NCBI RefSeq assembly: GCF_014205015.1
Contig: NZ_JACHMO010000001.1
Location: 3,844,001-3,908,000, forward strand
Length of the DNA: 64,000 nucleotides
Reading direction: 5' to 3'
DNA from: Saccharothrix ecbatanensis
GTDB lineage: Bacteria > Actinomycetota > Actinomycetes > Mycobacteriales > Pseudonocardiaceae
A program made the translations under genes and the position numbers. The notes under the pieces are model-generated. The model was not told the origin of the DNA and made no database searches. It saw only the letters and a list, made by a program, of their open reading frames with translations. Below, in pieces: positions 45,360-54,624 of the stretch; the first letter of the stretch is position 1, and each line of letters opens with the position of its first letter.

Positions 45360-47084
45360 TCAGGCGGTGGTGCAGGCCGGCGTGGCCGCTGACGGAGTGC
45401 CGCTGCCGATGAAGCCGAACGAAGCGCTCTCCCCCGGCCTCACCGTGCCGTTCCACGACGCGTTCTTCGCCGTCACGGTCGAGCCAGCGATGGCGAGGTC
45501 CGTGTTCCAGTAGTTGTGAACGCCCTGGCCAGCCGACAACGACCACGTGACCTTCCAGCCGGCCACCGCCGTGGTCTTCTGGTTCTTCACGGTGACCTCG
45601 GCCTGGTACCCGCCGGACCATTGGTTGATCACCCGCAAGGTCGCGGCGCAGCCGTCCGTGGGCTCCGGCGGGGTACCGGGATCCTTGAACTCGGGCAGCT
45701 CGTCCAGCGTGATCACGTTGGCGTGGTTGTAGACGCGCTGCACGAAGTCGCGCGGGTTGGTCACGCCGTCCTGGATGAACCCGCCCGACCACGTGACGAA
45801 CCAGGACCAACGGGCCTCGTAGGTCCGGACCAGGTCGGGGTCGGGGATGGAGCCGACCTCGCCCAGCGCGACCAACTTCTTGTCGCCGCCCAACTGCACC
45901 AACCGGTCGTACTGGCCGACGAGCGCGCTGTGGTCGCCCTGCGGCAGGTAGACGTCCGCGCTCACGATGTCGACCACGTCGTCACCGGGATACCAGTCCG
46001 GCGAGATCGAGTTCCACACCCAGATCAGGTTGTGCAGCCCGTGGTGCCCGACCAGCCGGTCGTGCATGATCCGCCACAACTGCTTGGCCGGGCCGGACCC
46101 CTTCGCACCCCACCAGAACCAGCCGCCTTCGGCCTCGTGCAGCGGTCGCCACAGGACGGGGACCTTGGCGTCGGCGAGGCGCTTGAGCTGCACCGCGATC
46201 GCGTCCATATCCCGGATCAGCAGCTTGTAGTCGGTCGAGGACGGGTCGGCCAGCGCCGCGGCCACGTCGAACGTGGTCGAGTCGGTGTAGAAGCCGCGCC
46301 ACCACTCCTTGCCCGGCTGGTCGATCAGGCCGGACGGCGCGTTCCAGTGCCAGGCCAGGGTGGTGATGCCGCCGCGGGCGTCGTAGGCCAGGGCGTGGTC
46401 CACGTCCCGGCCCGTCGTGCCGCGCTCGACCCGACTGGGCGAGTAGTCCATCAAGTCGTAGCCGCCCACCGCGGGCGCCTTGCCGATGTTCTGCTCGACC
46501 CAGTCGATGCTGGTCTGGTCCTGTTGTCCCGACAGGATGTTCTTGCCGTAGTTGTCGGTCAGGTACCGCATCAGGCCCTTGGCCTCGGCGGTCGCGGCCG
46601 GGTCGGTCAGCTCGCCGGTCACCTGGTGCGGCGGCCGTGACGAGCTGGGCGTCACCTTGATCGCGTCGATCAGGTACCAGCCCCAGTTGTTGGTGATGGT
46701 GATGGTGATGGTGTTGTCACCCGGCCGCAGCAGCACCTTGCCCGCCGGGATCGTGGTGAACGTCGGAACCGCGGGGAACGACACGTCACCCAGACCACTG
46801 CCGTTGAGCGACAATGAGGCGGTCTTCGCGCCGTACGGGGTGGCGTAGCGGATGGTCAGGTCGTACAGGCCGCCGAGGTTGTCCGGGATGGTGATGGCGA
46901 CCGAGTCGGGACTTTGGTCGAACCCGGCCACGTAACCCGTGCTGGAGTAACCCGCCAGGCTGGACTCGACCGCGGTTCCGTTCAGGACACCGGTCTCGGC
47001 TTCGAGCCAGGTGTCGGCAGCCGCAGCCGGGAGCGACGGGGAGAAGGCCGTTAACAGCAATGCGGCCACGAGAACAGATCGCAC
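45360..47084 (-). CDS. Secreted GH26 beta-mannanase with CBM35-like and CBM2 domains
   Basis: 574 residues. A signal peptide ends near residue 22. A CBM35-like beta-sandwich (TWLEAETGVLNGTAV ... YLIDAIKVTP) spans about 24-150. A GH26 barrel (about 155-460) has the acid/base Glu in WRPLHEAEGGWFWWG and the nucleophile Glu in LVALGEVGS. A C-terminal CBM2 (CAATLRVINQWSGGYQAEVT) follows. It cleaves beta-1,4-mannan backbones outside the cell, with CBM2 tethering it to cellulose. The start is GTG with AAGGG about 9 bases upstream. It lies 25 bases after the LPMO gene, so they are probably cotranscribed. Confidence 0.92.
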   Translation of the reverse strand: MRSVLVAALLLTAFSPSLPAAAADTWLEAETGVLNGTAVESSLAGYSSTGYVAGFDQSPDSVAITIPDNLGGLYDLTIRYATPYGAKTASLSLNGSGLGDVSFPAVPTFTTIPAGKVLLRPGDNTITITITNNWGWYLIDAIKVTPSSSRPPHQVTGELTDPAATAEAKGLMRYLTDNYGKNILSGQQDQTSIDWVEQNIGKAPAVGGYDLMDYSPSRVERGTTGRDVDHALAYDARGGITTLAWHWNAPSGLIDQPGKEWWRGFYTDSTTFDVAAALADPSSTDYKLLIRDMDAIAVQLKRLADAKVPVLWRPLHEAEGGWFWWGAKGSGPAKQLWRIMHDRLVGHHGLHNLIWVWNSISPDWYPGDDVVDIVSADVYLPQGDHSALVGQYDRLVQLGGDKKLVALGEVGSIPDPDLVRTYEARWSWFVTWSGGFIQDGVTNPRDFVQRVYNHANVITLDELPEFKDPGTPPEPTDGCAATLRVINQWSGGYQAEVTVKNQKTTAVAGWKVTWSLSAGQGVHNYWNTDLAIAGSTVTAKNASWNGTVRPGESASFGFIGSGTPSAATPACTTA

Positions 47085-47109
47085 GCGAGTGATCCCTTCG
47101 CGCCGTTGG

Positions 47110-48354
47110 TCAGGGTTGGTTTGCGGTGCAGGTGAGAGCGGGTGTGCCGGCGGTGCCGGAGCCGATGAAACCGAACGTGGCGGCCGTGCCTGCGCCCAGT
47201 GAGCCGTTGTAGGCGGCGTTGCGGGCAGTCACAGTGGAGCCGTCCGTGGTCACGTCCGCGCTCCACGCATGGTTGATCCGCTCGCCGTTGCCGAAGGTCC
47301 AGCTCACCGTCCAACCGTTGACCGGCGTGGCGTCGGCGGTCACGCGCACCTCGGCCTGGAAGCCGCCGGACCACTGCGAGACGACGCTGAAGGTGGCCGA
47401 GCAACCCGCGGAGGGGTTGTCGGTCGTGGTGGTGGTGGTCGGCGTCGTGGTGGTGGTCGGCGTCGTGGTGGTGGTCGGCGTCGTGGTGGTGGTCGGCGTC
47501 GTGGTGGTGGTCGGCGTCGTGGTGGTGGTCGGCGTCGTGGTGGTGGTCGGCGTCGTGGTGGTGGTCGGCGTCGTGGTGGTGGTCGGCGTCGTGGTGGTGG
47601 TCGGCGTCGTGGTGGTGGTCGGCGTGGTGCCACCGTCGGTGAAGTTGACGTCGCTGCACGCGTAGTAGCTCTGGTCGAGGTGGCTGGCCTGCCACACCGT
47701 GAACAGCACGTGGTGGCCGGTGCGCCCCGAGGCGTCGACCTCGACGGGCGTCCGGGGGCCCGTGGGGACCCTGCCGGTCTGGCCGACCAGTTCCAAGTCA
47801 CTCCACTTCAGGGCTTGGGTCTTGGGGTCGAAGCCCTGCTTGGTGGCGTAGACGCGGATGTAGTCGGCGCCGTGCAAGGACTGGTCGTGCAGGTTGAGGG
47901 TGAACCGACTGGGCCGGTCGGTGGTCCGCCAGTTGCCGGGCTTGTCGAAAGCGGCGTAGGTGCCGTTGTGGGTCAGACCGCCGCTGCACAGCTGTCCGTC
48001 CGGGATGGCTCCCTGGTGGTCGCCGGCGACACCCTCGCGGAACAGGCCGTTCCAGTTGTACATCGCGGAGGAGTTGGCCTGCCACGCCTGGTAGCACATG
48101 GGATCCTCGGCTGCCATCTGCTGTGACGCGCCGTTGGGCCAGTGGTGGTAGCAGCCGTAGTGGCGCGACGGCGGGTCGCTCACCGCGCCGTGGGCGGAGG
48201 CGCTGCCCGAGCCGAATGTCGCCAGCAGGGTCGCCAACAGCGCAAGGCAGGCGCCAAACGTCGCGGATGCCCGCCAGACAGCCTTCTTCGAGTTCGCCGG
48301 CGACTGTCGACGTTGGTGGGGAACGTTGTCCGGTAAGCGGTGCATGGGTTTCAC
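47110..48354 (-). CDS. Secreted AA10 lytic polysaccharide monooxygenase with CBM2
   Basis: 414 residues. A long signal peptide ends SASA-HGAV, exposing His55 as the N-terminal residue of the copper histidine brace. The second brace His is in TGHHVLFTVW and the axial residue is in CSDVNF. A linker of eleven Pro-Thr repeats joins it to a C-terminal CBM2 (CSATFSVVSQWSGGFQAEVR). AA10 enzymes oxidatively cleave crystalline cellulose or chitin; the CBM2 and the neighbouring cellulase genes favour cellulose. The start is GTG (48354) with GGAG 5 bases upstream; a later ATG at 48345 lacks spacing. It may be read from the GH9 promoter or from its own. Confidence 0.92.
   Translation of the reverse strand: MKPMHRLPDNVPHQRRQSPANSKKAVWRASATFGACLALLATLLATFGSGSASAHGAVSDPPSRHYGCYHHWPNGASQQMAAEDPMCYQAWQANSSAMYNWNGLFREGVAGDHQGAIPDGQLCSGGLTHNGTYAAFDKPGNWRTTDRPSRFTLNLHDQSLHGADYIRVYATKQGFDPKTQALKWSDLELVGQTGRVPTGPRTPVEVDASGRTGHHVLFTVWQASHLDQSYYACSDVNFTDGGTTPTTTTTPTTTTTPTTTTTPTTTTTPTTTTTPTTTTTPTTTTTPTTTTTPTTTTTPTTTTTPTTTTTTDNPSAGCSATFSVVSQWSGGFQAEVRVTADATPVNGWTVSWTFGNGERINHAWSADVTTDGSTVTARNAAYNGSLGAGTAATFGFIGSGTAGTPALTCTANQP
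47427..47626 (-). repeat. Eleven tandem 18-bp repeats encoding the LPMO Pro-Thr linker
   Basis: The unit GGTCGGCGTCGTGGTGGT (plus strand) occurs 11 times at exact 18-base spacing between 47437 and 47617 with almost no sequence drift. It encodes Thr5-Pro on the minus strand. The identity at silent positions indicates recent slippage or recombination, and unit number probably varies between strains. It is within a gene, not a CRISPR. Confidence 0.9.
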
Positions 48355-48392
48355 CAGATCTCCATTGATCGATGATGTGGGCTTCCTGAAGG

Positions 48393-48428
48393 CCGGGCCG
48401 TCGGCGCGGGGGGGTGCCGACGGCCCGG
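48393..48428. terminator. Hairpin between GH9 and LPMO genes
   Basis: CCGGGCCGTCGGC and its exact complement form a 13-bp stem with a 10-base loop rich in G. It begins 22 bases after the GH9 stop and ends 39 bases before the LPMO start. It may terminate or partially attenuate the GH9 transcript. Confidence 0.65.
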
Positions 48429-48449
48429 GGTCAGGGCATTACGCCGGGA

Positions 48450-51350
48450 TCAGCCCTTGGTGCAGGACTGGCCGTTGACGGTGAACGCGGTCGGATCGGT
48501 GTTCTGGCCGCCGTGCGAGGCGTTGAACCCGACCGAGGTCGAACCGCCCGGGGCGAGGTTGCCGTTCCACGAGGCGTTCGTGGCGGTCACGGCGGCGCCG
48601 GTCTGCGTCCAGTCGGCCGACCAGCCGTGGGTGATCTTCTGGTCGCCGGGGAAGGCGAACTTCAGCGTCCACGAGTTCCACGCGGTGGTGCCGGTGTTGG
48701 TGATCGTGACGCTAGCGGTGAGGCCGCTGGACCAGGAGGAGCTCACCGAGTAGGTGACCTTGCAGCCGCCCGTCGGGGTGTCCGGCTTGGTCCGCACGGC
48801 CGTGGTCTGCGACGCCGCGGACGTCAGGTTCGCGCCGTTGCGGGCGACGATGGCGAACGTGTAGGCGGTGTCGGGCTTCAGACCGGTCAGGGTCGCCGAC
48901 GTGCCCGACACGGTGGTGACGACGCGCTGTGCGCCGCCGTCAAGGGCGACGACGTCGTAGTTCCTGACGCCGCTCTCCGCGTCCGAGGCAGCGCTCCAGG
49001 TGAGCTTCACGCCGGTGGCGGTGATGTCGGACGCGGCCGGGGCGCCCGGCGTCGAGGGTGGGGTGGTGTCCTCGACCGGCGGCGTGCCGCCGGCCTTCTC
49101 CGCCGCCCAGTTGGCGAGCCAGGCGAGCGCGGAGTTCCAGTTGATCGTGACCTCGTTGACCGTGTACGCCTGGATGTGGTCGACGTAGCACTTCTGGGGC
49201 TTGCAGTCGGCCGGGACGAGGCGCTGGGCATGCGAGTCGCGGCCGTAGCTGTTCGGACCACCGGAGAGGGTGCCCGGCGCCGTGACCGGAAGGGCGGGGT
49301 CGAGCTGGTTGGCCCAGAACCGGTGGTGGCCGTTCTTGAACGCCCGGTCACCGTAGCCGGCGACGTAGGAGTAGCTCATCGGGTTGCGGCCCAGCAGGTA
49401 GCCCAACGCGTTGTAGACGCCGTCGCGGTACTTGGCCTGACCGGTGAAGTCGTGCGCCAGCGCCAGCACCGCGGTGTTGTTGGCCACCAGACCGTTGGAG
49501 CCCCACTCGTAGCCGCCGTCGCCCGTGCGGTACGGGGCCGGGTAGCCCAGATCGGCGATCTGGGCCAGGTGCTGGTCGGCGACGGCGGTGAACGCGGACT
49601 TGATCGCCGCGATGTCCGCGTCGGGCAGGCCGTTGGGCACGAGCGCGAGGGTGATGTCGCCCAGCGGGCCGGTGGACTGCCAGTCGTAGCCGCGCGGGTT
49701 CAGGCTCTTGCCCTTGAAGTGGGGCGAGGAGGTCAGGTCGGTGCGGTAGGACGCTTCACCGGTGGTGGTGAACATCTCCGCCGCGGCCCAGTAGAACTCG
49801 TCGGTCAGCACGTCGTCGCCGTACCCGCCGCCGCCGCTGTCGTCGGAGTTGAAGATCTTGTCCGGGTTGGCCTTCGCCGCCGCGTACGCCTTCACGGCCG
49901 CCGCCTGCGCCTTGGCCGAGAACGCCGGGTCGATCGTCTTCCAGATCCGCGCGGACTGCGCCGCCACTGCGGCCATGTTCAGCGTCGCCGCGGTGCCGGT
50001 CGCCGAGAGGTAGCGCTGGTACGGGTCCTGGTCGGGCCGCGTGGGCAGGCCGGTCCACTGCTCGCTGTGCATCTTGTGGTGCACCATGCCGTCGGGCGCC
50101 TGCATCTTCAGCAGGAACTCGACCTCCCAGCGCGCCTCGTCCAGGATGTCCGGCACCCCGTTGGACCTCTCCGGAATGGCCATCTTGCCGTCGCCCAACG
50201 CGGCGGCGTCGCCGATCAGCTTCGCGCGCTCGTAGGTGTTGAGCACCTGCCACGCCGAGATGCCGCCGTTGACGACGTACTTGCCGTGGTCACCCGCGTC
50301 GTACCAGCCGCCGCGCACGTCCAGCGTGTAACCGCAGTTGAGGTGCGCACGGCACGGCACCGCGCTGTCGCCCTTGTTCGGGGCGACGTCGATGTGACCG
50401 GCCGGACGCGAGTACTGCGTGCCGACGTACTGCGCATCGATCGGGATGCCGCTGCGGTTGTGGTAGAAGTACGCCAGCGAGTCGTAGCGCAGCTTCTTGA
50501 TCTCATCCGTCGCGATGTCGAACGGGAAGCTCGTCTCCGCGCCCACGCTGAGCGTGTAACCGGCGCCCGCCGTGTCGAACGACGAGAAGTCGATCAGGTG
50601 CGTGGAGTCGCCGGAAGCCGCGTCCACACCCTTGGGCGTCGACTCGCCGGTCGCCACCGTCGTCCCCGACGAGTTCTTCAGCACCCACGTCTGCGGCGTG
50701 GTCGCCGTCGATACCAGGGTCGCCTGCTTGGACAGACCGGGCACGTACGCGACCTGGTTGACCTGAACCTTCTTGGCCGGCGGCGTGTAGCCCTCGCCCG
50801 GCGCCTTCAACCCGCCGATCAGCGACACGTTGTCGAAGCAGATCCGGCTCTCGGCCGACTGGCCGCCGAGGTGGAAGTTCATCTGCCCGGACCCCGCGTC
50901 GGGGAAGTCCATCGTGGCGGTGAACGTGAAGGAGTGCCGCTGCTTGGTGGTGCCTAGCTGGAACTCCTGCTTGAGCATCTCCTGGTACGGCGGCACACCC
51001 TGACCGATGACGACCGCCATCGGCCGTGACGCGGTGGCGTAGGCGTCGAAGGTCATCGTGTAGGACTGCCCGGACTCGAACGGCACGCCGTTCTGACCGA
51101 GCAGGGCATCCCAGGGGTTGCCCGTGCCGGCGGCGACCGTCGCGCACATCTCACCGTTGACCACCGCGCGCGACACCTCGCCGTTGGACCACCACGGATC
51201 GGTGCTCCCGCTGTCGAACGTGCCGTTGAGGATCCTGTTGTACTCCGCCGCCTGGGCGGTGCCCGTGGCGAGAGCACCGCTCATCGCCATTGCCGCCGCG
51301 AGGGCGACGATGGCGGGGCGGCGCCACCGGGAAAGGGGACGTGATGTCAT
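48450..51350 (-). CDS. Secreted multidomain GH9 cellulase (CBM4-Ig-GH9-FN3-CBM2)
   Basis: 966 residues. A signal peptide ends near residue 34. A CBM4-like domain (NRILNGTFDSGSTDPWW) spans about 38-185. A CelD_N Ig-like domain spans about 195-285. The GH9 catalytic domain (about 290-755) has the base Asp pair in GGWYDAGDHGKYV, the GYGDRAF and HHRFW region, and the acid Glu in YTVNEVTINWNSALAWL. A fibronectin III domain and a C-terminal CBM2 follow. This order is typical of processive endoglucanases. GGAGGAG lies 9 bases before the ATG, and a 20-bp CebR-type palindrome lies 52 bases upstream. Confidence 0.93.
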   Translation of the reverse strand: MTSRPLSRWRRPAIVALAAAMAMSGALATGTAQAAEYNRILNGTFDSGSTDPWWSNGEVSRAVVNGEMCATVAAGTGNPWDALLGQNGVPFESGQSYTMTFDAYATASRPMAVVIGQGVPPYQEMLKQEFQLGTTKQRHSFTFTATMDFPDAGSGQMNFHLGGQSAESRICFDNVSLIGGLKAPGEGYTPPAKKVQVNQVAYVPGLSKQATLVSTATTPQTWVLKNSSGTTVATGESTPKGVDAASGDSTHLIDFSSFDTAGAGYTLSVGAETSFPFDIATDEIKKLRYDSLAYFYHNRSGIPIDAQYVGTQYSRPAGHIDVAPNKGDSAVPCRAHLNCGYTLDVRGGWYDAGDHGKYVVNGGISAWQVLNTYERAKLIGDAAALGDGKMAIPERSNGVPDILDEARWEVEFLLKMQAPDGMVHHKMHSEQWTGLPTRPDQDPYQRYLSATGTAATLNMAAVAAQSARIWKTIDPAFSAKAQAAAVKAYAAAKANPDKIFNSDDSGGGGYGDDVLTDEFYWAAAEMFTTTGEASYRTDLTSSPHFKGKSLNPRGYDWQSTGPLGDITLALVPNGLPDADIAAIKSAFTAVADQHLAQIADLGYPAPYRTGDGGYEWGSNGLVANNTAVLALAHDFTGQAKYRDGVYNALGYLLGRNPMSYSYVAGYGDRAFKNGHHRFWANQLDPALPVTAPGTLSGGPNSYGRDSHAQRLVPADCKPQKCYVDHIQAYTVNEVTINWNSALAWLANWAAEKAGGTPPVEDTTPPSTPGAPAASDITATGVKLTWSAASDAESGVRNYDVVALDGGAQRVVTTVSGTSATLTGLKPDTAYTFAIVARNGANLTSAASQTTAVRTKPDTPTGGCKVTYSVSSSWSSGLTASVTITNTGTTAWNSWTLKFAFPGDQKITHGWSADWTQTGAAVTATNASWNGNLAPGGSTSVGFNASHGGQNTDPTAFTVNGQSCTKG

Positions 51351-51402
51351 CGAACTGTTCTCCTCCGTCTACTCTGACGGTTGACAGCGACTTCCGAGGG
51401 GA

Positions 51403-51422
51403 TTCTGGGAGCGCTCCCAGAA
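51403..51422. promoter_or_regulatory. CebR/CelR-type operator upstream of GH9
   Basis: TTCTGGGAGCGCTCCCAGAA is a perfect 20-bp palindrome with the known core TGGGAGCGCTCCCA. It is the same site as at 39919-39936, so GH9 and GH6 are likely coregulated by a cellobiose-responsive LacI-family repressor encoded elsewhere. The remaining gap to 51671 has no gene. Confidence 0.9.
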
Positions 51423-51671
51423 AATGACTGTAAGCGCCCCATGCAAATCAAGGAAGCCGCCGATCGGCTTAATGAACAAAACTGGCTGTAGAGCGACTCC
51501 CCGACCGCGACAAGCGTTCGGAACAATAAATACACGCCGCACTGTCGGAATAACCTGCGGCCGGTTCACGGATGATCCGGGAACCGGTCCACGCACGTTA
51601 TTTCGGAATGGGCTCAGCTCTCCTGCGACATGGGGCCGGGCAGGTGCCGGTGAGTTGCCGGGATGTGGGTG

Positions 51672-53822
51672 TCAAGCACCTCCGTCCAGTGCGGTGAGTT
51701 CGAGCACCAGGGCCTGCGCCGGTGCGAGCAGTGGTGCGGCGAGTCCGGCTTGGGCCAGGACGCGGCCGGTGGCGACGGTCGTTCCGGCGGTGATCCACGC
51801 CGGTGGCCGGACGTCGAGCAGCCGGGGTGCCGGCAGTTCGTCCACCACGCGCACCGTGTACCGACGCGTCGGGTCGAGGCCGGGCAGGCGGATGGGTGGC
51901 GGCACGGCGCGGTCGCCGGAGTCGGTGCGGGACAGGCGGTACAGCGCGTGGGCGCGGTCGGGGGCGACCGCTCCGGTGAGCAGCGCTCCCCCGTCGGTCG
52001 GGGTGTCGTGGACGAGTTCCCCGGTGTGCAGGGTGGGTCGCACGCGGCGGTAGAAGTCGATCCACGCGGTCAGGACGTCCAGCTCGTCCAGGCCGCCGGC
52101 GGTGAGGTCCCATTCCAGACCAGGTGAGGCGAACAGGGTGGTGGCAATCCGGAAGCCGAGGTCGGCGTGCCGGCCGGAGGTGTGGGACCGGGGCGGGCCG
52201 ACGTGGCTGCCGATCAATTCCGGCGGCAGCAGCAATTCGGTCCAGCGTTGCAGCCGGGAGCGCTCGATGGAGTCGTTGGAGTCCGACGGCCAGACCCGGT
52301 CGGTGCGTTCCAGGATGCCGAGGTCGATGCGGGCGCCGCCGGAGGCGCACGACTCGATCTCCAGTGCCGGATACCGGGCGCGCAGGGCGTCGAGGAGGTC
52401 GTAGAGGGCACGCACCTGCGCGTCGACCCCGGCGCGACCCAAATGGGTGGCTTCGAGCAGGTCGCGGTTCTGGTCCCACTTGAGGTAGGCGATGTCGTAC
52501 TCGTCCAGCAGCGCGGACAGGTGCTTGAGCAGGTATTCGCGGACCTCCGGCAGCGCGAGGTCGAGCACGTGCTGGTTGCGCATTGTCCGTGCGCGGCCGG
52601 CGTCCGGGGTGAGCAGCCAGTCGGGGTGTTCGCGGGCCAGGTCGGAGTCGAGGTTGACCATCTCCGGCTCGACCCACAGCCCGAACTGCATGCCCAGTCC
52701 GCGCACGTGGTCGACCAGGGGGTGCAGGCCGTTCGGCCACACCGCCTCGTCCACCACCCAGTCGCCGAGCCCGGCGCGGTCGTCGCGGCGGCCGCGGAAC
52801 CAGCCGTCGTCGAGCACGAACCTCTCCACGCCGATGTCCGCGCCGATGTCCGCGAGCCGGTGCAGGGTGGGGAGGTCGTGGTCGAAGTAGACGGCCTCCC
52901 ACGTGTTCAGCACGACCGGTCGTGGCGAGGTGGGGTGGTGTGGTCGGTCGCGCAGCGAGGCGTGCAGGCGGGCCGACACCCCGTCGAGCCCGCGGTCGGA
53001 CCAGACGAAGACGCCGTCCGGGGTCTGGAAGGTCTCCCCCGCCGCCAGTTCGACCTCGCCGGTGCGGAGCAACTCCCCGACGCCGATCGCGACGCGCCCC
53101 TCGGGCAGGTCGTCGACGCGGTAGCGGGCGTCGCCGCTCCACGCGAGGTGGGCGGCCCACAGCTCGCCGTGACGGTCACCGAAGCCCGGCGTGCCCGCCA
53201 CCAACAGCATCGGCGAGTCGTGGCCGGTGCGCCCGCGACGGGACTCGCGCACCAGCGTCCCCTGCGTGCGGGGACGCCGCTGCGGCACCCGTTCGCGCGT
53301 CCAGCGACCGGAGAAGTCGAGCAACTCGGTCGCGCGGTCGTCCAGCGGCAGCACCGTGTCGGCGACGACGACGCGCACCGGGGTCGATCCCTCGTTTCGC
53401 ACCCGGTGGCGCACGCGGAGAACGCCGTGCGCGTCCAAGCCGAGGTCGATCTCCAGCACGACACCGGCGGACCACGCGGTCACCGTGACGTCGGTGGACG
53501 TGACGCCGAACCCGTCGACGTGCCAACGGGGTCGGAACGGACTGCCTTCCGACTCCAGCAGCAGACCGGGGGCTCCCGCCCACCCGTCGCCCTCGCCGGG
53601 CGCCAGGGTGAACGGCCACGGCTCGTCCAGCGCGCTGGCCGAGACCCCGCGTTCCCGCGCGATCCGGAACTGGTCGAGCTCCGCCACACCGAGCGGGCCG
53701 AGATCAGCACCCCAGTGCAGCACCTCCGGCAAGCCCTCGACCTGTGGCGCCAGCACGAGCGACACCCCGGCCGCCGCGAGGACGACCGGATGACCGGGCC
53801 ACGTCGGCCCGGTGCCGGTCAC
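51672..53822 (-). CDS. GH36 alpha-galactosidase
   Basis: 716-residue enzyme without a signal peptide. The N-terminal beta-sandwich is followed by the catalytic barrel. The nucleophile Asp is in YLKWDQNRD, the acid/base Asp is in VWPSDSND, and RFVLDDGWF, GLWVEPEMV and SCASGGARIDLG are further GH36 signatures. It removes alpha-1,6-galactose from oligosaccharides such as galactomannan fragments or raffinose-type sugars, which would complement the GH26 mannanase. It starts with GTG overlapping the stop of a GH42 relic by 4 bases, so it was once the downstream partner of a transporter/GH42 operon that has decayed. Confidence 0.92.
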   Translation of the reverse strand: MTGTGPTWPGHPVVLAAAGVSLVLAPQVEGLPEVLHWGADLGPLGVAELDQFRIARERGVSASALDEPWPFTLAPGEGDGWAGAPGLLLESEGSPFRPRWHVDGFGVTSTDVTVTAWSAGVVLEIDLGLDAHGVLRVRHRVRNEGSTPVRVVVADTVLPLDDRATELLDFSGRWTRERVPQRRPRTQGTLVRESRRGRTGHDSPMLLVAGTPGFGDRHGELWAAHLAWSGDARYRVDDLPEGRVAIGVGELLRTGEVELAAGETFQTPDGVFVWSDRGLDGVSARLHASLRDRPHHPTSPRPVVLNTWEAVYFDHDLPTLHRLADIGADIGVERFVLDDGWFRGRRDDRAGLGDWVVDEAVWPNGLHPLVDHVRGLGMQFGLWVEPEMVNLDSDLAREHPDWLLTPDAGRARTMRNQHVLDLALPEVREYLLKHLSALLDEYDIAYLKWDQNRDLLEATHLGRAGVDAQVRALYDLLDALRARYPALEIESCASGGARIDLGILERTDRVWPSDSNDSIERSRLQRWTELLLPPELIGSHVGPPRSHTSGRHADLGFRIATTLFASPGLEWDLTAGGLDELDVLTAWIDFYRRVRPTLHTGELVHDTPTDGGALLTGAVAPDRAHALYRLSRTDSGDRAVPPPIRLPGLDPTRRYTVRVVDELPAPRLLDVRPPAWITAGTTVATGRVLAQAGLAAPLLAPAQALVLELTALDGGA

Positions 53823-54250
53823 CGGCGCTCCCGCACGATGCGCACCTCGTGGCCCGGCACGACCGGTTCGTGGTCGACGGTTTCCCCTGTCACGACTTCG
53901 ACTCCCTTCAGCGCCACCTGGCGCGCCTCGTCACCGTGATTGAGGGCGAACACCCACGTGGTGCCGTCCTTCTCGCGGCGCACCACGTCCGGTCCCGCTC
54001 CGCCGCCGGGCTCCCGCAACGAGGCCCACCACCGGAAGAACAGCGCCCCGTCGGCACCACACGCGATGTGCCCGAGACTGTCCCGGACCAACTCACGGGA
54101 TGCCTTGGCCCGGTTGAGGTTGGTGGTGATCGGCGTGGTGGGGGCGAACTGGCGGATGATGTCGCGCTCGGCCTTGGAGTGGTCCAGCAGCGAGTCCGAG
54201 CAGAACCGGTCGTGGTCCGGCATCAGGGCCGTCGGCCAGTGCGTCGTCAT
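53819..54250 (-). pseudogene. Internally deleted GH42 beta-galactosidase relic
   Basis: An open frame of 143 codons keeps the normal order of GH42 segments but with large gaps. HDRFCSDSLLDHSKAERDIIRQFAP (catalytic-domain helix) and ITTNLN join directly to NRAKA. HIACGADGALFFRWWASL (core barrel strand) joins directly to the C-terminal beta domain WVFALNHGDEARQVAL. GH42 proteins are about 650-700 residues, so roughly three quarters is missing, including the N-terminal half with the acid/base. It is still in frame and overlaps GH36, which may keep its translation useful for coupling. Confidence 0.72.
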
Positions 54251-54420
54251 CCCTTGAGTCCTCCGGTCAGCAGGTCGAGCTTCCAGAACCGTTGCGGGAA
54301 CAGCACGAACACCACGAGCGGGATGATCGCGCCGGCGATGGCCGGCGATCAGAGGGCGGCCGGTGATCCCTTGGACGCCAAGGCGTGCAGCCCGACGGTG
54401 GGCGGGTAGGTGTCCTGGTC
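54247..54420 (-). pseudogene. C-terminal remnant of a MalG-type ABC permease
   Basis: Read on the minus strand, SMLSDQDTYPPTVGLHALASKGS (54349 onward) and, in another frame, AIAGAIIPLVVFVLFPQRFWKLDLLTGGLKG ending at 54247 match the last about 60 residues of CUT1 permeases. The frame changes near 54345 next to a direct repeat GCCGGCGAT (54335-54355), a likely deletion point. The rest of the permease and its partner genes are absent. The bases up to 54624 show no other recognisable gene. Confidence 0.65.
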
Positions 54421-54624
54421 GGACAGCATCGAGCGAACTCGAGCGTGACGGGTCCGTCCCCGCCGGGTGTCTCCCCGGAGCAGTCCGCCGGAACGAGGGC
54501 GGCGACCGCGCCGAGGGGGTGTGGATGAACGCGATCGCATGCGAGGCATCTCCCTTGACAGCTCCATGGTGTGCGGGTCGAGCCGATCGCCCGTGCCCAC
54601 CCACGCTAAGAGCCACGTCAGGGG

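Noticed and set aside
47427..47626. Regularly spaced direct repeats resembling a CRISPR array
   Set aside because: The units are contiguous 18-mers without spacers and lie in frame within the LPMO linker.
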